A DNA stretch of 64,000 nt from Streptantibioticus ferralitis (GTDB taxonomy: Bacteria; Actinomycetota; Actinomycetes; Streptomycetales; Streptomycetaceae): positions 62,001 to 126,000 of the forward strand of contig NZ_JARHTQ010000020.1 of NCBI RefSeq assembly GCF_029223525.1. Reading direction: 5' to 3'. Positions 23,654 through 33,470 of the stretch are shown here, piece by piece. The notes beneath the pieces were generated by a model, which saw nothing but the letters and a program-made list of their open reading frames with translations, was not told where the DNA came from and did not search any database. Each line of letters begins with the position of its first letter. Position 1 is the first letter of the stretch. A program made the translations under genes and the position numbers.

Positions 23654-26584
23654 TCAGCTGCAGCCGCTGGTCGACCCGCAGCCCTCGCACACGTAGCAGC
23701 TGCCCGCGCGGCGCATCTTGGTGCCGCAGGAGAAGCACAGCGGTGCGTCGGCGTTCAGGCCCTGCTGGATCTCCAGCAGCTCCGTGGAGTTGTGGGCCAG
23801 CTTGGGGGCCGGGTCCGCGGCGGTTTCCGCGGCCTTGGGGGCCGGAGCCTGCTTGGGCGGGTCGATGTGGCGGGGGGCCGACTGGGCCAGGCCCTCGACG
23901 TCGACGTCCTCGCCCTCCGGCTCGTAACTGCCGGTGTCGAGGTGGCGCTGGCGCTCCTCGGCGGAGTGGATGCCGAGCGCGGAGCGCGTCTCGAAGGGCA
24001 GGAAGTCCAGCGCCAGGCGGCGGAAGATGTAGTCGACGATCGACTGCGCCATCCGCACGTCCGGGTCGTCGGTCAGGCCGGCGGGCTCGAAGCGCATGTT
24101 GGTGAACTTCGAGACGTAGGTCTCCAGCGGCACGCCGTACTGCAGGCCGACCGAGACGGCGATGGAGAAGGCGTCCATCATGCCCGCGAGGGTCGAGCCC
24201 TGCTTGGACATCTTGAGGAAGACCTCGCCGAGGCCGTCGTCCGGGTAGGAGTTGGCGGTCATGTAGCCCTCGGCGCCGCCCACCGTGAAGGAGGTGGTCA
24301 GGCCCGGACGGCCCTTGGGCAGCCGCTTGCGGACCGGGCGGTACTCGACGACCTTCTCGACCGGGGCCGCGGCGGCGGGCGGCGCGGTCTTCTTCTCCGC
24401 TTCCTTCTTCTTCGCCGAGAGCGGCTGGCCGACCTTGCAGTTGTCGCGGTAGATGGCCAGTGCCTTCAGGCCGAGCTTCCAGCCCTCGAAGTAGATCTCC
24501 TCGATCTCCTCGACGGTGGCGGACTCCGGCATGTTCACGGTCTTGGAGATGGCGCCGGACAGGAACGGCTGCGCGGCCGCCATCATCCGTACGTGGCCCA
24601 TCGGCGAGATGGCCCGCTCGCCCATGGCGCAGTCGAAGACCTCGTAGTGCTGGGGCTTGAGGCCGGGGGCGTCGATGACATTGCCGTGCTCGGCGATGTG
24701 GGCGACGATCGCCTCGACCTGCTCGGGCTGGTAGCCGAGCCGCTTGAGGGCCTTCGGCACGGTGTTGTTGACGATCTGCATCGAGCCGCCGCCGACGAGC
24801 TTCTTGAACTTCACCAGCGCCAGGTCGGGCTCGACACCGGTGGTGTCGCAGTCCATCATCAGGCCGATGGTGCCGGTGGGCGCCAGCACGCTCGCCTGGG
24901 CGTTACGGAATCCGTTCTTCTCGCCGAGCCGGATCACGTCCTGCCAGGCCTCGGTGGCCGCGGCCCACACCGGGGTGTCGAGGTCGTCCATGCGCGTGGC
25001 GGTGGTGTTGGCGTCCGCGTGCTGCTTCATGACGCGGTTGTGGGCGTCGGCGTTGCGGGCGTAGCCGTCGTACGGGCCGACGACCGCGGCCAGTTCGGCG
25101 GAGCGCCGGTAGGAGGTGCCGGTCATCAGGGAGGTGATGGCACCGGCGAGCGCACGGCCGCCGTCGCTGTCGTAGGCGTGGCCGGTGGCCATCAGCAGGG
25201 CGCCGAGGTTGGCGTAGCCGATGCCCAGCTGGCGGAAGGCGCGGGTGGTCTCGCCGATCTTCTGGGTGGGGAAGTCGGCGAAGCAGATGGAGATGTCCAT
25301 CGCGGTGATGACCAGCTCGACGACCTTGGCGAAGCGCTCGGCGTCGAAGCTCTGGTTGCCCTGGTCGTCGTCGCGCAGGAACTTCATCAGGTTCAACGAG
25401 GCCAGGTTGCACGAGGAGTTGTCCAGGTGCATGTACTCGCTGCACGGGTTGGAGGCGGTGATGCGGCCCGACTCCGGCGAGGTGTGCCAGTGGTTGATGG
25501 TGTCGTCGTACTGGATGCCGGGGTCGGCGCAGGCCCAGGCGGCCTCGGCCATCTTGCGGAACAGGCCCTTGGCGTCGACCTCCTCGATGACCTCGCCGGT
25601 CATCCGGGCGCGCAGACCGAACCGCGAGCCGCTCTCGACCGCCTTCATGAACTCGTCGTTCACCCGGACCGAGTTGTTGGCGTTCTGGTACTGGACCGAG
25701 GTGATGTCGTCGCCGCCGAGGTCCATGTCGAAGCCCGCGTCGCGCAGCGCGCGGATCTTCTCCTCTTCCTTCACCTTGGTCTCGATGAAGGCCTCGACGT
25801 CGGGGTGGTCCACGTCGAGGACGACCATCTTGGCCGCACGGCGGGTCGCGCCACCGGACTTGATCGTTCCTGCGGAGGCGTCGGCGCCGCGCATGAAGGA
25901 GACCGGGCCGGAGGCGTTGCCGCCGGAGGAGAGCAGTTCCTTGGAGGAGCGGATGCGGGAGAGGTTCAGGCCGGCGCCGGAGCCTCCCTTGAAGATCATC
26001 CCCTCTTCCTTGTACCAGTCGAGGATCGAGTCCATCGAGTCGTCGACGGAGAGGATGAAGCAGGCGGAGACCTGCTGCGGCTGGGCGGTGCCGACGTTGA
26101 ACCAGACCGGGGAGTTGAAGCTGAAGACCTGGTGCAGCAGGGCGTGGGCCAGCTCGTGTTCGAAGATCTCGGCGTCCGCGGGGGAGGCGAAGTAGCCGTG
26201 CTCCTCGCCCGCCTTGCGGTAGGTCTTCACCACGCGGTCGATGAGCTGCTTGAGGCTGTTCTCGCGGGAGGGGGAGCCGACGGCGCCGCGGAAGTACTTG
26301 CTGGTGACGATGTTCACCGCGTTCACCGACCAGAAGTCGGGGAACTCCACGCCGCGCTGCTCGAAGTTGACCGAGCCGTCGCGCCAGTTGGTCATGACGA
26401 CGTCGCGGCGCTCCCACACCACCTCGTCGTACGGGTGCGTACCGGGAGTGGTGTGGATGCGGTCGATTCGCAGGCCCTTGCCGGGCTTGGCCGCCCTGGT
26501 GGTCTTCACTGCCTTCTCGGCCTTCTCAGCGATTCCGTCCTTGGAGCGAGAGCTACGTGCCGAGCCGCTCGTCGTCTCTGTCAT
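23654..26584 (-). CDS. nrdJ: Adenosylcobalamin-dependent ribonucleotide reductase (class II)
   Basis: 976 residues. It converts ribonucleotides to deoxyribonucleotides with adenosylcobalamin as radical source, oxygen-independently. Typical sequence: FKGGSGAGLNLSRIRS, ADASAGTIKSGGATRRAAKMV, the active-site loop NPCSEYMHLDNSSCNLASLNL, TGTIGLMMDCDTTGVEPD and MPESATVEEI. The C-terminus CFSCGTKMRRAGSC and CEGCG holds the Cys pairs used for re-reduction. The gene follows nrdR by 202 bp in the same direction, forming the nrdRJ operon repressed by NrdR. Length is as expected for the Streptomyces enzyme. Confidence 0.97.
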   Translation of the reverse strand: MTETTSGSARSSRSKDGIAEKAEKAVKTTRAAKPGKGLRIDRIHTTPGTHPYDEVVWERRDVVMTNWRDGSVNFEQRGVEFPDFWSVNAVNIVTSKYFRGAVGSPSRENSLKQLIDRVVKTYRKAGEEHGYFASPADAEIFEHELAHALLHQVFSFNSPVWFNVGTAQPQQVSACFILSVDDSMDSILDWYKEEGMIFKGGSGAGLNLSRIRSSKELLSSGGNASGPVSFMRGADASAGTIKSGGATRRAAKMVVLDVDHPDVEAFIETKVKEEEKIRALRDAGFDMDLGGDDITSVQYQNANNSVRVNDEFMKAVESGSRFGLRARMTGEVIEEVDAKGLFRKMAEAAWACADPGIQYDDTINHWHTSPESGRITASNPCSEYMHLDNSSCNLASLNLMKFLRDDDQGNQSFDAERFAKVVELVITAMDISICFADFPTQKIGETTRAFRQLGIGYANLGALLMATGHAYDSDGGRALAGAITSLMTGTSYRRSAELAAVVGPYDGYARNADAHNRVMKQHADANTTATRMDDLDTPVWAAATEAWQDVIRLGEKNGFRNAQASVLAPTGTIGLMMDCDTTGVEPDLALVKFKKLVGGGSMQIVNNTVPKALKRLGYQPEQVEAIVAHIAEHGNVIDAPGLKPQHYEVFDCAMGERAISPMGHVRMMAAAQPFLSGAISKTVNMPESATVEEIEEIYFEGWKLGLKALAIYRDNCKVGQPLSAKKKEAEKKTAPPAAAAPVEKVVEYRPVRKRLPKGRPGLTTSFTVGGAEGYMTANSYPDDGLGEVFLKMSKQGSTLAGMMDAFSIAVSVGLQYGVPLETYVSKFTNMRFEPAGLTDDPDVRMAQSIVDYIFRRLALDFLPFETRSALGIHSAEERQRHLDTGSYEPEGEDVDVEGLAQSAPRHIDPPKQAPAPKAAETAADPAPKLAHNSTELLEIQQGLNADAPLCFSCGTKMRRAGSCYVCEGCGSTSGCS

Positions 26585-26786
26585 GCCGCCTCCCTATACG
26601 GGCAAAACGCCCTGCGGTGCCACGGTTCTTCCCGCCGCACGGTGTTGTCTGCCGCCTCGGCGCCCGTGGCACCGGACGAAGTCTGTGTCCTGCTGTGGTT
26701 TCGCGGTCCCGGGGTACGCCGCGCCGCGTGGCCCCAGGGGGGCAGGGCCGCGGGCGCCCGGTGGGGGCGCGCTGGGCCGCGCGGCC

Positions 26787-27386
26787 TCAGGGGGAGGCCG
26801 GGCCGGATGGGACGGGGATGGTCAGGCCCCCGTCGGTACCGCGGGGATCCGCCGACCGTGCGGCGCGGGGTTCCCCGGGCCGGGGGCCGGGGCTGTCCGC
26901 TGGCGGCCGTGCGGTGTCGGGGGCCGGGGCGGCCCCGTGGGAACCGCCGGTCCGCAGCTCGTTGATGGCCGCATCGAAGTCGTCGAGCGAGTCGAAGGCC
27001 CGGTAGACCGAGGCGAACCGCAAGTAGGCGACGAGGTCGAGCTCCTGCAGCGGGCCGAGTATCGCCAGCCCCACGTCGTGGGTGGACAGTTCGGCGCTGC
27101 CGGTGGCCCGTACCGCCTCCTCGACGCGCTGGCCGAGCTGGGCGAGCGCGTCCTCGGTGACCGGGCGGCCCTGGCAGGCCTTGCGCACCCCGGCGATGAC
27201 CTTGTCCCGGCTGAACGGCTCGGTCACCCCGCTGCGCTTGATCACCATCAGGGACGCGGTCTCGACCGTGGTGAACCGCCGACCGCAGTCGGGGCACTGG
27301 CGCCGCCGCCGGATCGAGGTTCCGTCGTCGGTGGTGCGGCTGTCGACCACGCGGCTGTCCGGGTGCCTGCAGAAGGGGCAGTGCAT
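26787..27386 (-). CDS. nrdR: Transcriptional repressor NrdR
   Basis: 199 residues from ATG 27386, which follows ggagggagaggac. Zinc ribbon: [15 protein letters not shown] (residues 3-6) paired with CPDCGRRF (~31-38). ATP-cone: [29 protein letters not shown] and following helices, where (d)ATP binding sets the oligomeric state. It represses ribonucleotide reductase operons. The C-terminal 45 residues are a Pro/Gly/Ser-rich tail beyond the usual ~155-residue core, common in Streptomyces. First gene of nrdRJ; its operators lie at 27526-27572. Confidence 0.96.
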   Translation of the reverse strand: MHCPFCRHPDSRVVDSRTTDDGTSIRRRRQCPDCGRRFTTVETASLMVIKRSGVTEPFSRDKVIAGVRKACQGRPVTEDALAQLGQRVEEAVRATGSAELSTHDVGLAILGPLQELDLVAYLRFASVYRAFDSLDDFDAAINELRTGGSHGAAPAPDTARPPADSPGPRPGEPRAARSADPRGTDGGLTIPVPSGPASP

Positions 27387-27525
27387 GTCCTCTCCCTCCT
27401 CACCCTGATGTCCGCGCGCGGATGACCGTCGCGCGGTATGGAAAAACGTCGCCTCACATGGCCTGTCGGGGCCCCGCGAAGCAGCCTCAAGCATAGGCGA
27501 TCCGTGGGGCCGTGGAGACCGGAGG

Positions 27526-27572
27526 ACCACAACTTGTAGGTGGCTGTCCCCCATCAAACCACTAGATCTGGT
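27526..27572 (-). promoter_or_regulatory. Tandem NrdR boxes upstream of nrdRJ
   Basis: Two imperfect palindromes, ACCACAACTTGTAGGT (27526-27541) and ACCACTAGATCTGGT (27558-27572), separated by 16 bp, about three helical turns centre to centre. Box sequence and spacing match the paired NrdR boxes known ahead of ribonucleotide reductase genes. They lie 140-186 bp before the nrdR start codon, implying a long leader. Confidence 0.75.
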
Positions 27573-27816
27573 GCCGGGGGTCAATGCGCCGCGCTCGCGT
27601 GTCGCGGCGGCGCGGCGCCTGTGAGCCTACGTGAAGCCCGGGTACGGTGTGCGCGCGGCCCCAGGTGTCACGCTGGGTGCCGTCCGGGCGACGGTCGGGT
27701 ACGGGCAGGGCGGCGCGGAGAGCGGCCGGAGCGCCGGTCGAGGGCTGTGGACATGGCCAATTTCCCGCCTATACACCCAATAACTTGATCACGACAGGCG
27801 AACCGTGAATTTTCAC

Positions 27817-27831
27817 TCGAACGTGTGTTTG
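27817..27831. promoter_or_regulatory. LexA-binding SOS box upstream of lexA
   Basis: TCGAACGTGTGTTTG fits the Gram-positive/actinobacterial SOS consensus CGAAC-N4-GTTCG with one mismatch in the right half. It lies 63-77 bp before the lexA start, as expected for autoregulation. Confidence 0.75.
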
Positions 27832-27893
27832 GCGCAACCTTTCGAAAGCAACTACCGTTGTCTCACTAGGGAGAACACCAGAGAGGGGCCGCC

Positions 27894-28664
27894 GTGACCA
27901 CGACCGCAGACAGCGCGACCATCAGCGCCCAGGACCGCTCCCAGGACCGGCTCGATCCGATGAACATGATGAACGACGACACTCCCAAGTCAGGACGCTC
28001 GCTGCCCGGCCGCCCGCCAGGTATCCGTGCCGACAGCTCGGGGCTCACCGACCGGCAGCGCCGGGTCATCGAGGTCATCCGGGATTCGGTACAGCGCCGC
28101 GGCTACCCCCCGTCGATGCGCGAGATCGGCCAGGCCGTCGGACTGTCCAGCACGTCCTCGGTCGCGCACCAACTGATGGCGCTGGAGCGGAAGGGGTTCC
28201 TGCGGCGCGATCCGCACCGGCCCCGCGCCTACGAGGTACGCGGCTCCGGCGCCCCGCACTCGCAGCCCACGGACACCACCGGCAAGCCCTCCGCCTCCTA
28301 CGTGCCGCTGGTGGGCCGGATCGCGGCCGGTGGGCCGATCCTCGCCGAGGAGTCGGTGGAGGACGTCTTCCCGCTCCCGCGTCAACTGGTGGGCGACGGC
28401 GACCTGTTCGTGCTCAAGGTGGTGGGCGACTCGATGATCGAGGCGGCCATCTGCGACGGCGACTGGGTCACGGTGCGCCGCCAACCCGTCGCCGAGAACG
28501 GGGACATCGTGGCCGCGATGCTGGAAGGCGAGGCCACCGTCAAGCGCTTCAAGCGGGAGAACGGGCATGTGTGGCTGCTGCCGCACAACGCCGCCTACCA
28601 GCCCATCCCCGGCGACGAGGCGACCATTCTCGGCAAGGTGGTGGCCGTACTGCGCCGGATCTGA
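27894..28664 (+). CDS. lexA: SOS repressor LexA
   Basis: 256 residues with GTG start at 27894; an ATG at residue 23 is an alternative. Winged helix: [57 protein letters not shown]. Self-cleavage site: Ala145-Gly146 in GRIAAGGP. Catalytic Ser180 in VVGDSMIEA and Lys217 in GEATVKRF. LexA represses DNA repair genes and cleaves itself on RecA filaments; recA with its own SOS box is also in this window. Streptomyces LexA usually has this longer N-terminus. A strong terminator follows. Confidence 0.97.
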   Translation: MTTTADSATISAQDRSQDRLDPMNMMNDDTPKSGRSLPGRPPGIRADSSGLTDRQRRVIEVIRDSVQRRGYPPSMREIGQAVGLSSTSSVAHQLMALERKGFLRRDPHRPRAYEVRGSGAPHSQPTDTTGKPSASYVPLVGRIAAGGPILAEESVEDVFPLPRQLVGDGDLFVLKVVGDSMIEAAICDGDWVTVRRQPVAENGDIVAAMLEGEATVKRFKRENGHVWLLPHNAAYQPIPGDEATILGKVVAVLRRI

Positions 28665-28684
28665 ACAGACCGGCCGACACCGGA

Positions 28685-28711
28685 CCCCGGAACCCCTGAC
28701 CGGTTCCGGGG
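28685..28711 (+). terminator. lexA terminator
   Basis: Perfect 10-bp stem CCCCGGAACC (28685-28694) with GGTTCCGGGG (28702-28711) and a 7-base loop, 20 bp after the lexA stop codon. Confidence 0.85.
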
Positions 28712-28827
28712 TACCGCCATGTCAGGCTCCGGACGTCAGGGTCCGGCCGGTCATCTCAGGGGTCGGGTCGCGCCGGGATCCATCAGCTCGCTTCACGGCC
28801 GCTCCCGGCACCCGCCGAGGGCCGGGC

Positions 28828-30798
28828 TCAGCCCTCCGCGTCGGCTGCCGCCGCGATGGCCGCCAGTGACCTGCGCACCTGGTTGCGGTCCGTTGTGTAC
28901 CAGAACTCGGGCATCGAGGCGCGCAGGAAACCCCCGTACCGCGCGGTGGCCAGCCGTGGATCCAGCACGGCCACCACACCCCGGTCGCCGGTGGCGCGGA
29001 TCAACCGCCCCGCCCCCTGCGCCATCAACAGCGCCGCATGGGTGGCCGCCACCGCCATGAAGCCATTGCCGCCGTTCTCCTCCACCGCCTTCTGCCGGGC
29101 GCTCATCAGCGGATCGTCGGGCCGGGGGAACGGGATGCGGTCCATCACCACCAGTTGGCAGTTGGGCCCGGGCACATCCACCCCCTGCCACAGCGACAGC
29201 GTGCCGAACAGACACGTACCGGCGTCGTCGGAGAAGGTACGGATCAGCTCGCCGAGTGTCTCCTCGCCCTGCAGCAGAATCGGGAAGTCCAGTCTGCCGC
29301 GCAGAGCCTCGGCCGCCGCCTGGGCTGCCCGCATCGAGGAGAACAGGCCCAGCGTCCGGCCGCCCGCCGCCTCGATCAGCTCGGCGAGCTCATCGAGCAT
29401 GTCGGTGCGGCTGCCCTCGCGCCCCGGGGTCGCCAGGTGCTTGGCGACGTAGAGGATGCCCTGCTTGCGGTACTCGAAGGGCGACCCGACGTCGACGCCC
29501 TGCCACACGGGCAGGTCCTCGCCCTCGGTGCCCTCCGGGGCGAGGCCCAGCGAGGCCGCCACCCCGTTGAAGTCCCCGCCGAGCTTGAGGGTGGCCGACG
29601 TCAGCACCACCGACCGCTCGGCGAACAGCTTCTCCCTCAGCAGCCCCGAGACCGACAGCGGTGCCACCCGCAGCGAGGCGCCGAAGCGGTCGTGCCGCTC
29701 GCACCAGATCACGTCGTACTCGGACTCCCCCAGCAGCCGCTCGGCCACGCCGTGCACGTTCTCGATCGAGGCCAGCGCCTGCTTGCGCACCGCGTCCTCA
29801 TCCGCCACGGACCGGTCGCGGATCTCGCCCAGCGAGGTGATCACCTGGCGGCAGGCGTCCCGCAGCGCCGCCAGCACATACGCCAGGTCCTCCGGGATCT
29901 CCTCCAGGCGGCCGGGCAGCGCCAGTTCCATCACCCGCTCGAAGCCCTCGGAAGCGGTGAGCAGCGCGTCCGCGGCCTTCTCGTTGACGAGCTTGGCCGA
30001 CCGCCTCACCGCGCGGTTCACGCCGCCCGGGGTCAGTTCGCCGGTGGCCACACCGGTGACCCGGGAGACCAGTTCATGGGCTTCGTCGACGATCAGCACC
30101 TCATGGCTGGGCAGCACCGGGGCGCCCTCGATGGCGTCGATGGCGAGCAGCGCGTGGTTGGTGACCACCACATCGGCGAGCTTGGCCCGCTCGCGGGCGG
30201 CCTCGGCGAAGCACTCGGCGCCATAGGCGCACTTGGTGGCGCCCAGGCACTCCCGGGAGGTGACCGAGACCTGGGACCAGGCCCGGTCGGAGACCCCGGG
30301 AGTGAGGTCGTCGCGGTCGCCGGTCTCGGTCTCGTCGGCCCAGTCCCGCAGCCGTACCAGGTCCTTGCCGAGCTTGCTGGTGGGCCCGCCCATCTGCTCC
30401 ATGGGGTCGAAGAGGCCGTCCTCCTCCTCGCTGGGCACGCCCTCGTGCAGCCGGTGCAGGCACAGGTAGTTCGACCGGCCCTTGAGCATCGCGAACTGCG
30501 GTTCGCGGCGCAGCAGGGGTTTGAGCGCGGTCACGGTGCGCGGCAGATCGCGTTCGACCAGCTGGCGCTGGAGGGCGAGGGTCGCGGTGGCGACGACCAC
30601 CCGCTCACCGTGCGCCAGTGCCGGGACCAGGTAGCCGAGGGACTTTCCGGTGCCGGTGCCGGCCTGGGCCAGCAGATGGGTGCCGTCGTCCACGGCGGTC
30701 TCGACGGCCTGGGCCATGGTGACCTGGCCGGGGCGCTCCACACCGCCGACAGCGGTGACAGCGGCGTGCAGCAGTTCGGTGAGGGCGGGCTTGCTCAT
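28828..30798 (-). CDS. dinG: DinG-like ATP-dependent DNA helicase
   Basis: 656 residues from ATG 30798 (MSKPALTELL). XPD/DinG superfamily 2 helicase: Walker A AQAGTGTGKSLGYLVPALAHGERVVVATAT; the iron-sulfur Cys set is YLCLHRLH followed by ECLGATKC and AYGAECF; Walker B VLIVDEAHELVSR; motif V/VI GTLSLWQGVDVPGPNCQLVVMDRIPFPRP and QGAGRLIRATGDRGVVAVLDPR. These enzymes unwind 5'-3', including R-loops and damaged forks. No SOS box is visible upstream. The gene lies just downstream of the siderophore genes but probably has its own promoter. Confidence 0.92.
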   Translation of the reverse strand: MSKPALTELLHAAVTAVGGVERPGQVTMAQAVETAVDDGTHLLAQAGTGTGKSLGYLVPALAHGERVVVATATLALQRQLVERDLPRTVTALKPLLRREPQFAMLKGRSNYLCLHRLHEGVPSEEEDGLFDPMEQMGGPTSKLGKDLVRLRDWADETETGDRDDLTPGVSDRAWSQVSVTSRECLGATKCAYGAECFAEAARERAKLADVVVTNHALLAIDAIEGAPVLPSHEVLIVDEAHELVSRVTGVATGELTPGGVNRAVRRSAKLVNEKAADALLTASEGFERVMELALPGRLEEIPEDLAYVLAALRDACRQVITSLGEIRDRSVADEDAVRKQALASIENVHGVAERLLGESEYDVIWCERHDRFGASLRVAPLSVSGLLREKLFAERSVVLTSATLKLGGDFNGVAASLGLAPEGTEGEDLPVWQGVDVGSPFEYRKQGILYVAKHLATPGREGSRTDMLDELAELIEAAGGRTLGLFSSMRAAQAAAEALRGRLDFPILLQGEETLGELIRTFSDDAGTCLFGTLSLWQGVDVPGPNCQLVVMDRIPFPRPDDPLMSARQKAVEENGGNGFMAVAATHAALLMAQGAGRLIRATGDRGVVAVLDPRLATARYGGFLRASMPEFWYTTDRNQVRRSLAAIAAAADAEG

Positions 30799-30879
30799 AG
30801 GAGTACCCACCCTACGTCCCACCACTGACAGCGGTCCCGGAAACCGGCAGCGTTGCCGCCACGGAGCGGACCGCGGCGG

Positions 30880-32634
30880 TCACAACGCGTACAGCGGATT
30901 CGGTACGGTCCCGTGTACGGCGGCGTGCGGGCGCTGCGGCCGGTCGCGGTAGCCGTCGAGGTGGAGCCGGTTCCGGTTGAGGCAGAGCCGCTCGATGCGC
31001 GGGGTGAGCAGGTCGAAGGTGGCGAAGCGCTCCTTGAGGTCGGGGAAGCGGTCCTGGTGGCGCAGCACCTCCTCGCGCACCAGCTCCCAGAACTCGTCCT
31101 CGGGCACGCCGAGTTGCTCCTGGCACAGCGGGGCCAGGTAGCGGAAGACGCCGACGAACAGGCCGGAGTGGATGAACTGGGTGAGGAACGCGGGTGGTTC
31201 GGTGAGCAGCACCGCCCGTACCGCGTCGGGCATGGCGCGGTGTTCCGGCAGCGGTTCGGCGCTGATGTTGATGTCGTCCACGAAGTCCTTGATCGCCAGC
31301 CGGACCGGCACATCGTCCTCGTCGAAGACGACGATGGCGTTCTCGCCGTGCGGGGAGAAGACCGTTCCGTACTGGTAGAGGAAGTGCAGCAGCGGCGGTA
31401 GCAGTGCGGCGAACAGGCGGCGCAGCCAGGCGCGCGGGGCGAGTCCGGAGCGGCGGACGAGTTCCGCGGTGAAGGACCGCCCGCCGGGGTCGGTGTGGAT
31501 CAGTGCGGCGAGGGTGCGGGCGCGCTCTCCGGGGTCCAGGTGCCGGGGCAGCGGTTCGCGCCAGATGGCTCCCAGCAACTCCTTGTACTGGTAGGGGACT
31601 TCGGGCAGCTGCCGGTAGACGGGGTGGTCGACGGTGACCGAGGCGACCTCGCCGAGCAGGATGACCCGGCAGTCGTCGCGCAGGAACGGGTCGGCGTCGC
31701 GTACCGCGTGCACCCATGAGGTGACGGCGGGGGCGGCCAGGGTGCGCTCGGTGGGCAGTCCGCGCCAGACGAGGGTGTTGAGGATGGACAGCGGGAGTTT
31801 GACGGTGTGCCGGTCCGGGCGGCTGGTGTTGAGGAAGGTGCGGATGGACTGCTGGGGCAGCCGCAGATCGCCGTCGGTGGGCAGCGGGACGATGTCGTCG
31901 GCCGCGATCGAGGCGGCGAACAGCGGCACCACGATCTCGTCCCACTGCCAGGGGTGCACCGGCAGGTAGAGGTAGTCGTCGGGAGCCAGGCCGCGGGCGC
32001 GCAGCGTCTCGGCGAACAACGCCCGTACGGATTCGTCCAGTTCGCGGGTGTAGAGCCGGTCCGGGGCGCCCAGGGACGGGACGCCGCGGTAGTCGGCGAG
32101 CGTGGTACGCACCGCGATCCACGGCAGGGGCTGGGCGCGGCGGGCTTCCGGTGTCCAGCGGTCGGCGTCGGCGGCGGAGAAGCCGAGGCGCCCCTTGTTG
32201 ACCACGATCCACGGGTGTCCGGTCTGCTGGCCCTCCAGCTCGGCGTAGTCCAGATCGGCCAGTTCGCCGGCGCTCAGCGCCCCGGCCTCCAGCCTGGCGT
32301 CCGCGATCAGTGTGGCGTTCAGTTCCCGCACCAGGTGGCCGAGGGTGTCGCCGGTGACCCCGAGCCGGCGGTGCGCGTGGGTCAGGAAGTGCAGGGGGTC
32401 GCCGGTGGGGGTGAGCGAGAGGGGGTCGACCCGCCAGCTTCCGTAGGATCCCCGGCTGGCCAGGAAGCGGTAGGTGACGTCGTCTTCCAGCTCCAGCCGG
32501 TAGCCGCCCGCTTCGTCCTGAGGGATCGGGGTGAGCACCTCCTCGTAGCAGAACTCGCTGATCATCTTGGCGAGTAAGCGGCGGCCGACGCGGGTCCAGA
32601 TTCCAGGGTCGAGTTCTGCGGGGCGGTGTAGCAC
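30880..32634 (-). CDS. IucA/IucC family siderophore synthetase (second)
   Basis: 584 residues from GTG 32634 behind caggagccgc. NRPS-independent siderophore synthetase that joins a polycarboxylate (for example citrate) to an amine or hydroxylamine using ATP. Family motifs: GHPWIVVNKGRLGFSAAD, YLPVHPWQWDEIVVPLF, LRLPQQSIRTFLNTSRP, KLPLSILNTLVWRGLP, then FhuF-like C-terminal YGTVFSPHGENAIVVF and LAIKDFVDDINIS. The catalytic His-Gly-Glu-Asn is intact. Last gene of the four-gene cluster, 38 bp from the acyltransferase. Confidence 0.93.
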   Translation of the reverse strand: MLHRPAELDPGIWTRVGRRLLAKMISEFCYEEVLTPIPQDEAGGYRLELEDDVTYRFLASRGSYGSWRVDPLSLTPTGDPLHFLTHAHRRLGVTGDTLGHLVRELNATLIADARLEAGALSAGELADLDYAELEGQQTGHPWIVVNKGRLGFSAADADRWTPEARRAQPLPWIAVRTTLADYRGVPSLGAPDRLYTRELDESVRALFAETLRARGLAPDDYLYLPVHPWQWDEIVVPLFAASIAADDIVPLPTDGDLRLPQQSIRTFLNTSRPDRHTVKLPLSILNTLVWRGLPTERTLAAPAVTSWVHAVRDADPFLRDDCRVILLGEVASVTVDHPVYRQLPEVPYQYKELLGAIWREPLPRHLDPGERARTLAALIHTDPGGRSFTAELVRRSGLAPRAWLRRLFAALLPPLLHFLYQYGTVFSPHGENAIVVFDEDDVPVRLAIKDFVDDINISAEPLPEHRAMPDAVRAVLLTEPPAFLTQFIHSGLFVGVFRYLAPLCQEQLGVPEDEFWELVREEVLRHQDRFPDLKERFATFDLLTPRIERLCLNRNRLHLDGYRDRPQRPHAAVHGTVPNPLYAL

Positions 32635-32672
32635 GTAGCGGCTCCTGGGACGAGGGAGTGGCGGGTCGCGGG

Positions 32673-33443
32673 TTACAGCAGGTGGCGCAGTGCCCGCTCG
32701 CGGATCATCAACGCGGCGCGTTTGTCGCGCAGTTCGAGCTCGGCGGCGAAGCGGAATCCGGCGCCGAGGAACGCGGCGACGGACGGGGTGTTGCGCAGGT
32801 CGGGTTCTGCGATGACGCGGGCGCAGGCGGGGCGGTGGTCGAGGACGTGGTCGGCAACAGCGCGCAGCAGGGCGGTGCCCAGGCCGCGGCCGCGGTCGGC
32901 CACCTTGCCGATGAGCAGGTGGATGCCGGTGTCATGGGGGCGGGACGGGTAGTAGCGGGCGACGGGGTCCAGATCGGCGCGGTAGATCTCCCAGTAGCTC
33001 ATGGGGGTGCCGTCGAGGACGCCGAGGCAGGGGCGGCTTCGGCCGTCGCCGTCGAGTTGGGCGCGCAGATGGCGGTGGGTGGTCTCTTCGGGTCCGGCCA
33101 GTTCCCAGAATTCGGCGACGGCTGGATCGTTCATCCACCGGGTGATGATGTGCAGGTCACGGGCGGGCACGACGGGAACGAGCTGGAAGGCGCCGTGCGC
33201 GGTGCTGATCGGACCCCATCCGCTGATGTCGTCGAGGAGGTCGTCGACCAGGCTCTCGGTCAGCCCGCCCGGTCCGGCCGCCGGGACCGTGGGTGGGATG
33301 ACCAGGTCGACGGCGTCGGGTTCCAGCGTGAGGTCCAGGGTGTCGTCCATACCGCTGTCGGTCGTGGTACCGCGGCGGTTGTCAGTGCTGACGCTGATAC
33401 TGGGGCTGACGTCGGTGTTGGTGCTGGAGTCGGTGGGCGGCAT
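32673..33443 (-). CDS. GNAT acyltransferase of siderophore biosynthesis
   Basis: 256 residues from ATG 33443 behind gagaggagg. The IucB/RhbD-type acyltransferase domain occupies residues ~95-256: RWMNDPAVAEFWELAGPEETTHRHLRAQLD, PMSYWEIYRADLDPVARYY, and the acetyl-CoA loop GKVADRGRGLGTALLRAVADHV, ending NTPSVAAFLGAGFRFAAELELRDKRAALM. Such enzymes acylate a hydroxylamine or amine to make the hydroxamate ligand. The first ~90 residues are acidic, low in complexity and not part of the fold. Lies between the two synthetase genes. Confidence 0.9.
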   Translation of the reverse strand: MPPTDSSTNTDVSPSISVSTDNRRGTTTDSGMDDTLDLTLEPDAVDLVIPPTVPAAGPGGLTESLVDDLLDDISGWGPISTAHGAFQLVPVVPARDLHIITRWMNDPAVAEFWELAGPEETTHRHLRAQLDGDGRSRPCLGVLDGTPMSYWEIYRADLDPVARYYPSRPHDTGIHLLIGKVADRGRGLGTALLRAVADHVLDHRPACARVIAEPDLRNTPSVAAFLGAGFRFAAELELRDKRAALMIRERALRHLL

Positions 33444-33470
33444 CGGTGGCGCCCCTCCTCTCCTGGGGTG

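Larger units (their letters stand above)
27387..27893. other. Divergent control region nrdRJ / lexA
   Basis: 507 bp without a gene. It carries two NrdR boxes (27526-27572) governing the leftward operon and an SOS box (27817-27831) governing lexA, both listed separately. The segment 27600-27750 shows only GC-rich sequence. AT content rises sharply at 27760-27860, where the lexA promoter must lie. Confidence 0.7.

Noticed and set aside
26585-26786. Possible cobalamin riboswitch before nrdJ
   Set aside because: The 202-bp gap shows no B12-box-like sequence (GCCACTG) or expected arms; nrdJ is better explained as part of the NrdR-controlled operon.
23252-26965. 1237-codon plus-strand frame opposite nrdJ
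   Set aside because: Shadow frame produced by high GC; composition dominated by Val/Gly/Asp/Arg and no recognisable domain, while nrdJ on the minus strand is unmistakable.
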